Shown in pieces: positions 39,258-47,401 of a DNA stretch of 64,000 nucleotides. This DNA comes from Sporomusa silvacetica DSM 10669 (GTDB taxonomy: Bacteria; Bacillota; Negativicutes; Sporomusales; Sporomusaceae). The DNA lies in NCBI RefSeq assembly GCF_002257705.1, contig NZ_LSLK01000103.1, forward strand, positions 1 to 64,000, given 5' to 3'. The translations under genes and the position numbers were made by a program. Position 1 is the first letter of the stretch, and each line of letters begins with the position of its first letter. The notes below the pieces were generated by a model. The model worked only from the letters and a program-made list of their open reading frames with translations. It had not been told where the DNA came from and did no database searches.

Positions 39258-40340
39258 TCAACGGTAATTATTAATTACTTCTACAATGGTTGTTAAGTCA
39301 CTCTGGGAAAGGGCCGGGTGAACCGGTATTGAAACACAGCTATCAGCCAGATCTTCTGCCACCGGCCAGGTACCCGAGCAGGCTGCCATATTTTTGTATG
39401 CCGGCTGAGCCGGTATTATTAACGGGTAGTGAATGCCATAGCCAATACCGTTGGCGTCCAGGTAAGTCGTGAAAGCATCTCTATTTTTCATTTTCAAGGT
39501 ATATTGATGATAAACATGCCTTCTACCTGGTGGTGACACCGGTTTTTGGATGCAAGGATTTACAATGTGGTCATCGTAGAATTTGGCGTTCTCTATTCTT
39601 TTCTGGTTAAATAGATCTAATTTTTTTAACTGCTCTAAACCAATAGCTGCATGAATGTTGGTCATCCGATAGTTATATCCCACCATTTCATGGTAGTAGC
39701 GCTGGCGTTGCCCCTGGTTGACTAGTATTCTTACTTTTTCTTCGATCATTGAGTCGTCGGTTAAAACTATGCCACCTTCTCCTGAGGTTATATTTTTGGT
39801 GGGGTAAAAACTGAAGGCTGAGGCTTTGCCGAAGGTGCCGACTTTTTGCTCCTGGTAAGTAGCCCCGTGGGCCTGAGCACAATCTTCCAGGATAATGAGG
39901 TTATATTTGTTCGCAATCTCTAGAATTGCATCCATATCTGCCGGTAACCCAAAAAGATGAACTATGAGCACAGCTTTGGCTTCCGGGTGGTCTTTCACGG
40001 CAGTATTTAATGCTGAGGGCGAAAGATTATATGTTGCCGGATCGATATCAACAAAAACCGGGGTGGCCCCGGCATACAAAATTGCATTAGCCGTAGCTAT
40101 AAACGAGTAGGGAGTAGTTATGACCTTATCTCCGGCACCAATACCCAGGGCCTGTAGGATTACGTGCAGTGCGGTCGTACCAGAGGAAGTAGCAATGGCA
40201 TACTTGGAATCGTGATACCGTTTAAATTGCTCTTCAAACTCCTGAACATAGCTGCCTGCTGCCAGCATGCCGCTGCGCAAAACTTCTAACACTCGATCTT
40301 CCTCTTCTTTACCTAACAGGGGTTTTGCGTGGGGAATCAT
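39258..40340 (-). CDS. DegT/DnrJ/EryC1/StrS-family sugar aminotransferase
   Basis: The 360-residue protein has the PLP-enzyme landmarks: ATSSGTTALHVILQALGIG, EDCAQAHGATYQ, SFYPTKNITSGEGGIV (with the PLP-binding Lys) and NYRMTNIHAAIGLEQL. It aminates a keto-sugar nucleotide, most likely the 3-keto product of the Gfo/Idh/MocA enzyme in the same cluster (as WbpB/WbpE). GGAGGAG lies before the ATG. Confidence 0.92.
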   Translation of the reverse strand: MIPHAKPLLGKEEEDRVLEVLRSGMLAAGSYVQEFEEQFKRYHDSKYAIATSSGTTALHVILQALGIGAGDKVITTPYSFIATANAILYAGATPVFVDIDPATYNLSPSALNTAVKDHPEAKAVLIVHLFGLPADMDAILEIANKYNLIILEDCAQAHGATYQEQKVGTFGKASAFSFYPTKNITSGEGGIVLTDDSMIEEKVRILVNQGQRQRYYHEMVGYNYRMTNIHAAIGLEQLKKLDLFNQKRIENAKFYDDHIVNPCIQKPVSPPGRRHVYHQYTLKMKNRDAFTTYLDANGIGYGIHYPLIIPAQPAYKNMAACSGTWPVAEDLADSCVSIPVHPALSQSDLTTIVEVINNYR

Positions 40341-41191
40341 GTAAATAACTCCTCCTTAATTTGCATCTTTAATTGATGACACAGTTGATTGTTGTCTTTG
40401 TGTCCTGTTCTGATGCCAATAAAGTGACCGTTTATGGGGCGACCCAACGTATAAAGGTCACCCAGCAGGTCTAGCACCTTATGCCTTGCCGGCTCGTTAG
40501 CCCATTGCAAATTTATGGGATCCTTTGATATGACGAGGCAGTCCTCAATACTTTTTCCAATCAATTTGACAACTGTTTCATATTCATTTTCCAGAATGTA
40601 TGACCTTGCTGTTGCCAGTTCGGAAGCAAAATCTAAAGAATTGCCGAAGGTAAAATGAGCCAACTGAGTAGGAATTTCTTTATCCGGGTAGTCAAGCAAG
40701 TATGTGAGAGTAAGCTCAGGTGCAGGTAATGCCAGTAGGAACCGGTCATAACGCTTTTCTTGATGAAAAAATGGGTTTGCGATACAAACCGGTTCTTGTA
40801 CGCTAAAGCATCTTTTGGGCACATCCTGTAAAACAGGTTCTGCCTTTAAAAAAGTTTGAACAAAATCCCTGCTGCTGAAGCTGCTTACCACCGGAATAAA
40901 CGGGCTGCTTAAGCTAACCTTTAAATTATCCAGGCCCAGTCCTGCAATAGCAGCCAGCAGGTGTTCAGTGTGCTCAATGCGTATATCGTTGTGAACCAGT
41001 GAAGTCCAGCGGGCGTCTACCCGTGCATATTCCGGCCGGCATGGAACTTCCGGCTTTCCCGGTAAATCTTCTCTGATAAAAATGATCCCGGTATCAGGTG
41101 GGGCCGGCTGAAACGTTACGGTGGTATAGGTTTGACCGGTAATACTAACGCCGGTGCAGCAAGCTGTTTGTTTTATTGTTTTCTGCATCAT
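40337..41191 (-). CDS. LpxC-like UDP-3-O-acyl-GlcNAc deacetylase paralogue
   Basis: The 284-residue protein has the LpxC fold halves. The catalytic Glu-His is visible in RIEHTEHLLAAIAGLGLDNL, the Zn ligands His and Asp in HKVLDLLGDLY, and a late His in GHFIGIRTGHKDN. The canonical PxMDGS substrate loop is replaced by PVVSSFSSRDF, so the acyl or sugar recognised is probably different. Housekeeping LpxC lies with lpxA/fabZ; this one is embedded between a CgeB-type glycosyltransferase and a sugar aminotransferase, suggesting N-deacetylation in a surface glycan rather than lipid A. Start and stop overlap neighbours by 4 bp. Confidence 0.8.
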   Translation of the reverse strand: MMQKTIKQTACCTGVSITGQTYTTVTFQPAPPDTGIIFIREDLPGKPEVPCRPEYARVDARWTSLVHNDIRIEHTEHLLAAIAGLGLDNLKVSLSSPFIPVVSSFSSRDFVQTFLKAEPVLQDVPKRCFSVQEPVCIANPFFHQEKRYDRFLLALPAPELTLTYLLDYPDKEIPTQLAHFTFGNSLDFASELATARSYILENEYETVVKLIGKSIEDCLVISKDPINLQWANEPARHKVLDLLGDLYTLGRPINGHFIGIRTGHKDNNQLCHQLKMQIKEELFT

Positions 41192-42159
41192 TTTCCCCGT
41201 CTTAAACTAGTAAGCTTAAGGATTTGGGCAGCTCTGTCATTGTACGTATTATGGTAAAAATAGACTTCCCGCTGACCGTTTAAAGCAATTTCCTTTCTCT
41301 TTTCTTCCTGGTTCAAGTAATAATCCACCATGCGTAGGGTTTCATCTTCCGACTGGGTAACGGCCAAATGTTTTCCCGGTTTGAACTTCTCTAAAACGGC
41401 GGAAGTAGCCGGGGCCAGAAGAAATCCCCGGGCACCCATAACCTCATAGGTTCGTGAGGTTAGCTCTGTGGTCACGTTTTGAAACCCGAGAATTATTTTA
41501 GCCGAACTGTAAACATGGTTTGTTTCCTGATATGATAATTTACCCCGCAGGTGCCGGGAATCTACGTTAAATCCAACAATATCCGGGTCTAGGTTCTCCC
41601 AGCGTTTGCCCCAAATGGATACATCATAGCCTCTTTCTACCAATGGTTTTAATAATATCTGGGCGCTGTCACGGCGATAGGAACTCCAGGTTATCCCGGC
41701 GGTGGCTACAAGTGCGATATCGCATTTGTACTTTTCCATAGGTTCAGCAGGCCGGTGAAACTCCGGATTACAGGCCCAGGGCAAATAGTAAGCTTTAAAA
41801 CCAAGCTGTTGGTAAAAAGATACTGATTCCCGGTCTATTGTAAAAATATATTCCGGCTTTGTTGCTTTAATATAGGGCAATGACCAATCATCTGTCCAGC
41901 GGGGATCCTCTGTCGCCCAGTAGGCATGCGTTAATTGGTATTTCTCCACCATATCCCCTAGTATTTTAAGTCTTGAATCAGTGTGTATTTTAGTCCACCC
42001 AGTAGTTACCACAAGGTCTGGATGATATTCCGGCAACAATTGTTCCAGTTCTTCTTCTACGATGTTGGTTAATATCTTTACTTCACACCCGTTTTTTTCA
42101 AAACCGGGAGGTAAACCCAGTAAATACTGGGGATCCACGTCAATAAAAAGTATTTTCAC
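41188..42159 (-). CDS. CgeB-family glycosyltransferase
   Basis: The 323-residue protein resembles spore-maturation CgeB: KILFIDVDPQYLLGLPPGFE, THAYWATEDPRW, the IFTIDRESVSFYQQLG segment, and a C-terminal TSRTYEVMGARGFLLA loop typical of CgeB-type GT1-like enzymes. It probably transfers a sugar to a spore-coat or surface polysaccharide. I chose the GTG at 42159 because TGGAGGTG lies 4 nt upstream; the upstream ATG at 42189 falls in the structured element. The leader of this gene is that element. Confidence 0.82.
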   Translation of the reverse strand: MKILFIDVDPQYLLGLPPGFEKNGCEVKILTNIVEEELEQLLPEYHPDLVVTTGWTKIHTDSRLKILGDMVEKYQLTHAYWATEDPRWTDDWSLPYIKATKPEYIFTIDRESVSFYQQLGFKAYYLPWACNPEFHRPAEPMEKYKCDIALVATAGITWSSYRRDSAQILLKPLVERGYDVSIWGKRWENLDPDIVGFNVDSRHLRGKLSYQETNHVYSSAKIILGFQNVTTELTSRTYEVMGARGFLLAPATSAVLEKFKPGKHLAVTQSEDETLRMVDYYLNQEEKRKEIALNGQREVYFYHNTYNDRAAQILKLTSLRRGK

Positions 42160-42186
42160 AAAATCACCTCCATTTATAAAGTGAGA

Positions 42187-42306
42187 CATAGCTTCAGGTG
42201 GGGTTTTAACCCCATCTGAAGTTTAGTCTCACAACTTCCAGGGAAGTTACTCTAAACTCCCGGTTGCACCCTAAAGGGCACAGGTAGAAGCGGGAGTCTC
42301 AGAGTA
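42187..42306 (-). repeat. Multi-hairpin structured element before the CgeB gene
   Basis: Read on the minus strand: ACTCCCG...CGGGAGT enclosing GTGCCC-TTTA-GGGTGC, then AACTTCC-CT-GGAAGTT, then a long hairpin GTGAGAC...CTTCAGATGGGGTT / AACCCCACCTGAAG...GTCTCAC, which ends only a few nt before the ribosome site. Its first part (GACTCCCGCTTCT.CC.G.G.CC) parallels the GACTAAGGCTTCTGCCGGCGTCC core of the 91-bp repeats. Confidence 0.6.
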
Positions 42307-42308
42307 GC

Positions 42309-43286
42309 TTAGTCGGATAAATCAAGATAATACGATTCCCGTAATATTCCCCGCCCGCCGAATTTTTCTTTAAATTCGAAGAGACCTTGATTTATCACGA
42401 GCCCCTTGTTCTCGGTGGAAATACCCCAATCCAAATAATCATAGCCCTTTTCCATACCCCAGCTAATCAATTTGTAAAACAGTAGTTCAAGTGAGCGTAG
42501 GTTCTGGTATTTATTGTTACTGGCAATGTAGAAACAGTTAATAACACGGCTGTTGAGTAAAAAGACGACTACTCCGCTAACCATTTCTTCTTGCAGAAAA
42601 GCGGCAAATAACTTTATTGACTGTGGGTACCTATTGGTTAAATCAGTGATTTCCGCTAAAGTATGGGTGGGCTCTGCATTATGCTTTTGTTTAAGGTTAT
42701 CTGTAAGAATACTCCAATAGGTTGTTAAATCATTACTTTCTTCTATAGTAACCCCAAGCCTTTGTGATTTTCGAATATTCCTTTGTGTACTCTCGATCAG
42801 GTGATCTGAAGCATTGGCAAGCTCTTTTATCGGCAATGCCGTGGCTAACTCGGTAGTGCTTATGGAAAAACCGTAATACCGTAAGGCAAAGTCTATTTCG
42901 TCACTGGGCCAAAAATGATAAATTCGAGGGACCATTTTTATTTGGATAGCGTTAAAGTTATTAGACTTACAGTATTCAGTTAATAAGGGTACCAAGGCCA
43001 TTGCTTCGCAGGTACCAAACTTTTGGTCAACGATGATTCCGCCGTGTGAAGCACCAGGATAAGAAAAGAAAATTTTTTTTTGACCTTCTATTTTTTGAGC
43101 CGCCGGTATTACAGCAATTAAATTACCGTGGAAGTTATAAACCATCAAGGAACAATCAATAAACCGGCCCGGAGGGTGATAGTTTAGAAAAGTTCGCTGC
43201 TGCATAAATGTACCGTTCCGTGAGGTTCCGATGAAATTATCCCAGTCTTTTTGATGCGATTGGTTATATACCTCAATCTTTAACAT
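42309..43286 (-). CDS. FemAB/GNAT-type acyltransferase
   Basis: The 325-residue protein belongs to the GNAT-like acyltransferase group seen in exopolysaccharide loci: SYPGASHGGIIV, the basic RNIRKSQRLGV helix, and FYIASNNKYQNLRSLELLFY followed by DYLDWGIS. The family includes FemAB peptidoglycan transferases and CelD-like sugar N-acyltransferases. In this cluster it probably N-acylates the amino sugar made by the DegT enzyme. The ATG overlaps the upstream oxidoreductase stop by 14 bp. Confidence 0.78.
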   Translation of the reverse strand: MLKIEVYNQSHQKDWDNFIGTSRNGTFMQQRTFLNYHPPGRFIDCSLMVYNFHGNLIAVIPAAQKIEGQKKIFFSYPGASHGGIIVDQKFGTCEAMALVPLLTEYCKSNNFNAIQIKMVPRIYHFWPSDEIDFALRYYGFSISTTELATALPIKELANASDHLIESTQRNIRKSQRLGVTIEESNDLTTYWSILTDNLKQKHNAEPTHTLAEITDLTNRYPQSIKLFAAFLQEEMVSGVVVFLLNSRVINCFYIASNNKYQNLRSLELLFYKLISWGMEKGYDYLDWGISTENKGLVINQGLFEFKEKFGGRGILRESYYLDLSD

Positions 43287-44253
43287 CTAAACCACCATTC
43301 CAATCCCAAGAGAGTTTTGCTCCGTTGTGTAAGAGTGATTGTTCCGCTAGATCCATCGCCTTTATTACCCAGATAATATCTGCTGATCCGGTCTTGGGCG
43401 GTGACTTGGTTTTTATACATTCAACAAAATGCATACACTGGTTAGTTAAGGGTAAACTTTTTTCAAACCCGGGCATAGTAATTTCGCCGCTATTAGATAG
43501 TAGCTGTAACTTATCGGTATCTTTGACATCGTCAAAGACCATTGTCATTTGATCTCCTGAAATTACCGCCTGTCGTTTTTTAATTGGGCTGATCCAGTTT
43601 GCATGAAATTGTACAAGTAGGTCATCAGGAAATTCCATAGTAATGATAACTAGGTCATAAATATTTTGTTGCCGATAACTTACTCCATGTGCAGACACCC
43701 ATTTCGGATTTCTGTTAACCAGGCATCTGACCATTGAAAGATCATGCACAGTGAGATCCCAGTGCACACCCACATCATTTTGGCTTTTTCCAAGGCTGGT
43801 ACGCTCCAGTAAAATATAACGCAACCGTCCTAGCAAGCCCTGACTAATATACTCTTGCATTTTTAATACTGCGGGGTGATATTCCATTAAATGCCCTGCC
43901 ATTAAAATGTTATTATTCTTTTCAGCCAGCTTAATTAAGGTATCTGCTTCATGATAGGAAACAGTGCACGGCTTTTCTACCAACACCGCCTTGTTTTGCG
44001 ATAAAAATTCTGTTGTGATGGAAAAGTGGCTATGAGGTGGTGTTGCAATGATAACACCATCCAACTGGTCATCATTTAAAAGTTCACGGTAGTCGGTAGT
44101 TGTTCTTATATTGGGATAAGTTTTTCTGACCTTTTGCAGAGATTCTTCTTTTATATCACATATACATTGAAGCTTTACTTCCGGTATAGAGCATAAAGTG
44201 TTGATGTAATTAAACCCCCAAGCGCCACAGCCTACCAATCCAGTCCTAATCAT
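43273..44253 (-). CDS. Gfo/Idh/MocA-family oxidoreductase
   Basis: The 326-residue protein has an NAD(P)-binding Rossmann fold (LVGCGAWGFNYINTL), the VEKPCTVS catalytic-Lys motif and a LMEYHPAV-type substrate segment with GVHWDLTVHDLSM. Gfo/Idh/MocA enzymes of WbpB type oxidise nucleotide sugars at C3. As first gene of the minus-strand cluster it probably provides the keto-sugar for the DegT aminotransferase. Confidence 0.9.
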   Translation of the reverse strand: MIRTGLVGCGAWGFNYINTLCSIPEVKLQCICDIKEESLQKVRKTYPNIRTTTDYRELLNDDQLDGVIIATPPHSHFSITTEFLSQNKAVLVEKPCTVSYHEADTLIKLAEKNNNILMAGHLMEYHPAVLKMQEYISQGLLGRLRYILLERTSLGKSQNDVGVHWDLTVHDLSMVRCLVNRNPKWVSAHGVSYRQQNIYDLVIITMEFPDDLLVQFHANWISPIKKRQAVISGDQMTMVFDDVKDTDKLQLLSNSGEITMPGFEKSLPLTNQCMHFVECIKTKSPPKTGSADIIWVIKAMDLAEQSLLHNGAKLSWDWNGGLDVKD

Positions 44254-44568
44254 ATTTCATCACCACGCTTTAAGTTTAAATAAAAAGTTACTATTTACTA
44301 GTAGGGTATTCTGCGAATATTTGAAAGGTGATAACTTTAAGTATTTGTAAATTATTTCCTCTTACAAAAAAATAACCCGTAGTCCAGTTAGAACTTCGGG
44401 TAGGCTATTAGGATCAGTATGAACCCCTGACGATATAAATGGATTGCAAAATACCATAAAATCGGGACGCGCGCTTTCTATGCCAGTATCAAAGCCATGA
44501 ATGGAAGAATGGTGAAATGAAGCGTTTCCATGGATTAGACCGCGCGCTTCGAACCATCCCTGAGGGTG
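44254..44568. other. Intergenic, no gene supported
   Basis: Contains unassigned sequence with REP-like remains towards the 3' end. Open frames at 44362-44628 and 44489-44677 lack convincing starts and features. Confidence 0.3.
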
Positions 44569-44604
44569 CCACAGGGACAGGTCTGTTGACACGCGGATGA
44601 ATAA
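44569..44604. repeat. REP-like palindrome, copy 2
   Basis: GGTGCCACAGGGACAGGTCTGTTGACACGCGGAT, near-identical to 37228-37265, just upstream of the RAYT remnant. Confidence 0.55.
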
Positions 44605-44650
44605 ACGGTAAACTCTGCATAGGGGCAACAGTGTGCCAAGATATACTCGA

Positions 44651-44692
44651 ATGAAAAGCCAAACACAGATTTACCACATCATGCTACGGGGT
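44651..44692 (+). pseudogene. N-terminal stub of a REP-associated (IS200/Y1-like) transposase
   Basis: ATG at 44651 starts MKSQTQIYHIMLRG, the characteristic N-terminus of RAYT/Y1 transposases (IYHIMLRGINRQ). Similarity ends after 14 codons and the frame stops at 44785. The enzyme is gone, but REP-like palindromes next to it and elsewhere in the window remain. Confidence 0.6.
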
Positions 44693-44822
44693 AAGAGGTA
44701 TAGGAAAAATAAGACAAGAAAATTTCGCAACAACTCATTTTCCGCCTTGAGTCGCTTAAGATACAAGTATATAATTGAAAAATAGATTATTTTGGATACT
44801 ATTAGCAGCAAAATTAACGATT

Positions 44823-44854
44823 AAGTCTTGGTAATAAAGCTAAGACTTTTTTTG
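44823..44854 (+). terminator. Attenuator-like terminator in the PucR gene leader
   Basis: AAGTCTT...AAGACTT with a run of seven Ts ends 16 bp before the PucR start and overlaps its ribosome-site region, so it is more likely an attenuator than the end of an upstream gene. Confidence 0.6.
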
Positions 44855-44870
44855 TTAAGGAGGTTTTTGT

Positions 44871-46031
44871 ATGGCGATTAGACTGGAAAAACTATTTAAA
44901 CAGGCGGCGCATCCCTATGAAATGAAGCTTATTGCTGGTAAAGGCGGAATAGGGAATATCATCAATTGGGTTCACATGATTGAGGATGACCAGGTTGCGG
45001 AGTTTTTACGTGGCAATGAACTGATAATTACCACAGGCATTGCTCATAATACAGAGGCTTGGCTCAATGGTTTTGCACACAGGCTTTTTCATAATCAGAC
45101 CAGTGGACTTATCCTCAATATAGGGCCGTATATCAACACTGTTCCGCAAGATGTTATTGATTTTTGTAACCATAGTAAATTTCCGCTATTCACCATACCG
45201 TGGCACATCCGTTTGGTAGATGTAACGCGCGATTTTTGCCGTCGCATTATTAAAAGTGAGCAAACAGAAATCGGTTTATCCAGTGCTTTTAAAAACGCCA
45301 TTTTTTTCCCGGAAGATGTCTCACAATATCAAGCGCAGTTGGAACGGCACGGTTTTAATGCATCTTCCTATTTTTGCGCAGTTGTGCTATCGATAAATTC
45401 ATATGACGAGTCCAGAAGAAAGGAAGATATAGCTGCTGTCCGTTTTCATATTGAAAATATTGTCAACCGGTTTAGTGATAAGTATAATATCTTTTCGCAG
45501 GATAATCGGCTAAGTCTTGTATTGGCTAAGTTTTCCGATAAAGAGATAGCTGCTTGTATGAACAGCGTTATTGAGTACTACCAATCCTGTAGGCAAGGCT
45601 ATAAGCTGCATATTGGTATAGGGCAGAATGTAGAAGGATTGTCAAACTTGGCCAAAGGCTATAAACAGGCTTCCTCTGCGCTGCATATGGCAGTAAAAAG
45701 TGATCAGGCCAGGGTCTACTATCAACAATTAGGAATATATAAAATTCTGCTTTCGACAGAAGATAGTACCGTATTGAGCGAGGTTTACAATGATGTTTTG
45801 GGAAAGCTGGCTGACTATGATGTTGCTAAAAACACAGATTATATGAGTACACTTAAGGTATATCTTGAAAACGATGCCAGTGTACAGGCTGTGGCCAAAC
45901 TCTCTTTTGTGCATCGCAATACGATTAACTATAAACTGAATAAAATCAAAGAAATTACGGGCTATGATATTGCTCGTGAGGAGGATCGGCTAAAGATCAT
46001 GCTGGCCTTTATGATTAAAGATATTTTGTAG
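44871..46031 (+). CDS. PucR-family transcriptional regulator
   Basis: The 386-residue protein has the N-terminal PucR sensor domain (about residues 8-125; IINWVHMIEDDQVAEFLRGN, then LIITTGIAHN), a GGDEF-like CdaR middle, and a C-terminal HTH (about 330-386; LKVYLENDASVQAVAKLSFV, HRNTINYKLNKIKEITG). PucR-type regulators control purine, allantoin or other catabolic operons in response to a pathway metabolite. It begins the catabolic cluster in the same direction, with TAAGGAGG before the ATG, so it is probably the activator of the genes up to 57915. Confidence 0.9.
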   Translation: MAIRLEKLFKQAAHPYEMKLIAGKGGIGNIINWVHMIEDDQVAEFLRGNELIITTGIAHNTEAWLNGFAHRLFHNQTSGLILNIGPYINTVPQDVIDFCNHSKFPLFTIPWHIRLVDVTRDFCRRIIKSEQTEIGLSSAFKNAIFFPEDVSQYQAQLERHGFNASSYFCAVVLSINSYDESRRKEDIAAVRFHIENIVNRFSDKYNIFSQDNRLSLVLAKFSDKEIAACMNSVIEYYQSCRQGYKLHIGIGQNVEGLSNLAKGYKQASSALHMAVKSDQARVYYQQLGIYKILLSTEDSTVLSEVYNDVLGKLADYDVAKNTDYMSTLKVYLENDASVQAVAKLSFVHRNTINYKLNKIKEITGYDIAREEDRLKIMLAFMIKDIL

Positions 46032-46155
46032 ATGAGTCGCCGCTTGTGCTGGAGCACAAATTACTTTGTGTTTTGAACTATTGTATTGCATGTTTCTGCA
46101 ATGCTATACTTGGTACAAGAAAACAAGATAATGCTTACGAAATAAGGATAAAAGC

Positions 46156-46190
46156 AAAGGGGCTTTGTTCAATGAGAACAAAGCCCCTTT
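46156..46190 (+). terminator. Perfect hairpin between the PucR and ADH genes
   Basis: AAAGGGGCTTTGTTC, 5-nt loop, GAACAAAGCCCCTTT, followed by GTGTTATTCT. It is 13 bp before the ADH ribosome site; terminator or attenuator. Confidence 0.7.
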
Positions 46191-46213
46191 GTGTTATTCT
46201 AGGAGGTTTTATT

Positions 46214-47353
46214 GTGCAAAATGCTGCTTTACTGAGTGTACCCAAGATTATTGCCGGCAGCAATGCAATCGAAACATTGGGTAAAGAAATTGTGGGGATT
46301 GGCCGCAAGCCGCTTCTTATAATTGGATCCGGTTCAATTAAACAAAATGGAACGTTTGATCGTCTGGCAGCTGGTTTGGGTGCAAACTATGCCTTATTTG
46401 AAAACGTGCCGTCAGATCCAGACATTGAAACAGTTAACGCCGGTCTTACTGTGTACAGGACGAACGACTGCGATTGCATAGTGGCCGTGGGAGGTGGCAG
46501 TGTTCTTGATGCTGCTAAGGCTATTGGGTTACTGGCGACGAATGCCGGCAAGATCACAGATTATGAATTTACACCGCCCAAATACAAATGCCCGCCGATT
46601 ATGGCGATACCAACAACGGCAGGTACGGGCAGCGAGGTTACAAAGTGGAGTATTATTACCGATCCGGTGCTGAAAAAGAAAATGGCTATCGGCCATGAAT
46701 ATTTGATGCCGACAATGGTAGTGCTTGATCCAATATTGACAATTTCCATGCCAAGAGAAGTAACAGCAGCGACGGGGATGGATGCATTGACACATGCTGT
46801 CGAAGCCTTTATATCGGATAAGGCGACGCCGCTCTCCGATATATGGAGTTTAAAAGCTATAAGCATGCTGACCAAGAATATCCTTACCGCAACCTATAAT
46901 CCTACCGATATACATGCCCGGACAGAAATGCTGCTTGGGCAGATGTACGCCGGCGTTGCTTTTAATAACTCTTCGGTCGCTTTGGTACACGCGATGTCTA
47001 GACCCCTTGGTGCTTACTACGGTATTCCGCATGGGGAAGCTAATGCTATGCTGTTGGCAACAGTGCTTGACTTTAACCGACTGGCTTGCACTGATCGATA
47101 TAAACCGATTGCCGAAGCAGTGGGCATTAGGACTGAAAACAAGGATCGGGATTATATTGCCAAAAGTCTTGTTTCGTACGTTGCCGAACTATTTAGCGAA
47201 TTGCCCTTGAAAAGTAAACTCAGGCAGTTTGAGGTATCTGTTGACGATATTCCCAAAATGGCGAAAGACGCTTATGTTAATGCCAGTGCCAAGGTCAATC
47301 CCCGTAAAGCCTTAGAAACCGAAGTGATTTCTATTTATAAAAGTATCTATTAA
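46214..47353 (+). CDS. Iron-containing alcohol dehydrogenase
   Basis: The 379-residue protein is a group III Fe-ADH: VGGGSVLDAAKAIGLL (NAD binding), PTTAGTGSEVTKWSII, and the iron ligands in MDALTHAVEAF and a late GxxHGEANAMLL. It reduces an aldehyde to the alcohol or the reverse. The GTG at 46214 follows CTAGGAGG; the frame continues upstream into the hairpin. In the cluster it would reduce the semialdehyde made by the aminotransferase encoded next (as sulfoacetaldehyde or succinate/malonate-semialdehyde reductases do). Confidence 0.9.
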   Translation: MQNAALLSVPKIIAGSNAIETLGKEIVGIGRKPLLIIGSGSIKQNGTFDRLAAGLGANYALFENVPSDPDIETVNAGLTVYRTNDCDCIVAVGGGSVLDAAKAIGLLATNAGKITDYEFTPPKYKCPPIMAIPTTAGTGSEVTKWSIITDPVLKKKMAIGHEYLMPTMVVLDPILTISMPREVTAATGMDALTHAVEAFISDKATPLSDIWSLKAISMLTKNILTATYNPTDIHARTEMLLGQMYAGVAFNNSSVALVHAMSRPLGAYYGIPHGEANAMLLATVLDFNRLACTDRYKPIAEAVGIRTENKDRDYIAKSLVSYVAELFSELPLKSKLRQFEVSVDDIPKMAKDAYVNASAKVNPRKALETEVISIYKSIY

Positions 47354-47401
47354 ACAGGTTGTCATCAGACGATTTCGTAAAAATAAATTGGAGTGATTAA
47401 A

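Noticed and set aside
44362..44677. Overlapping minus-strand ORFs between the glycan cluster and PucR
   Set aside because: No ribosome sites or recognisable features, and they overlap the REP-like palindrome.
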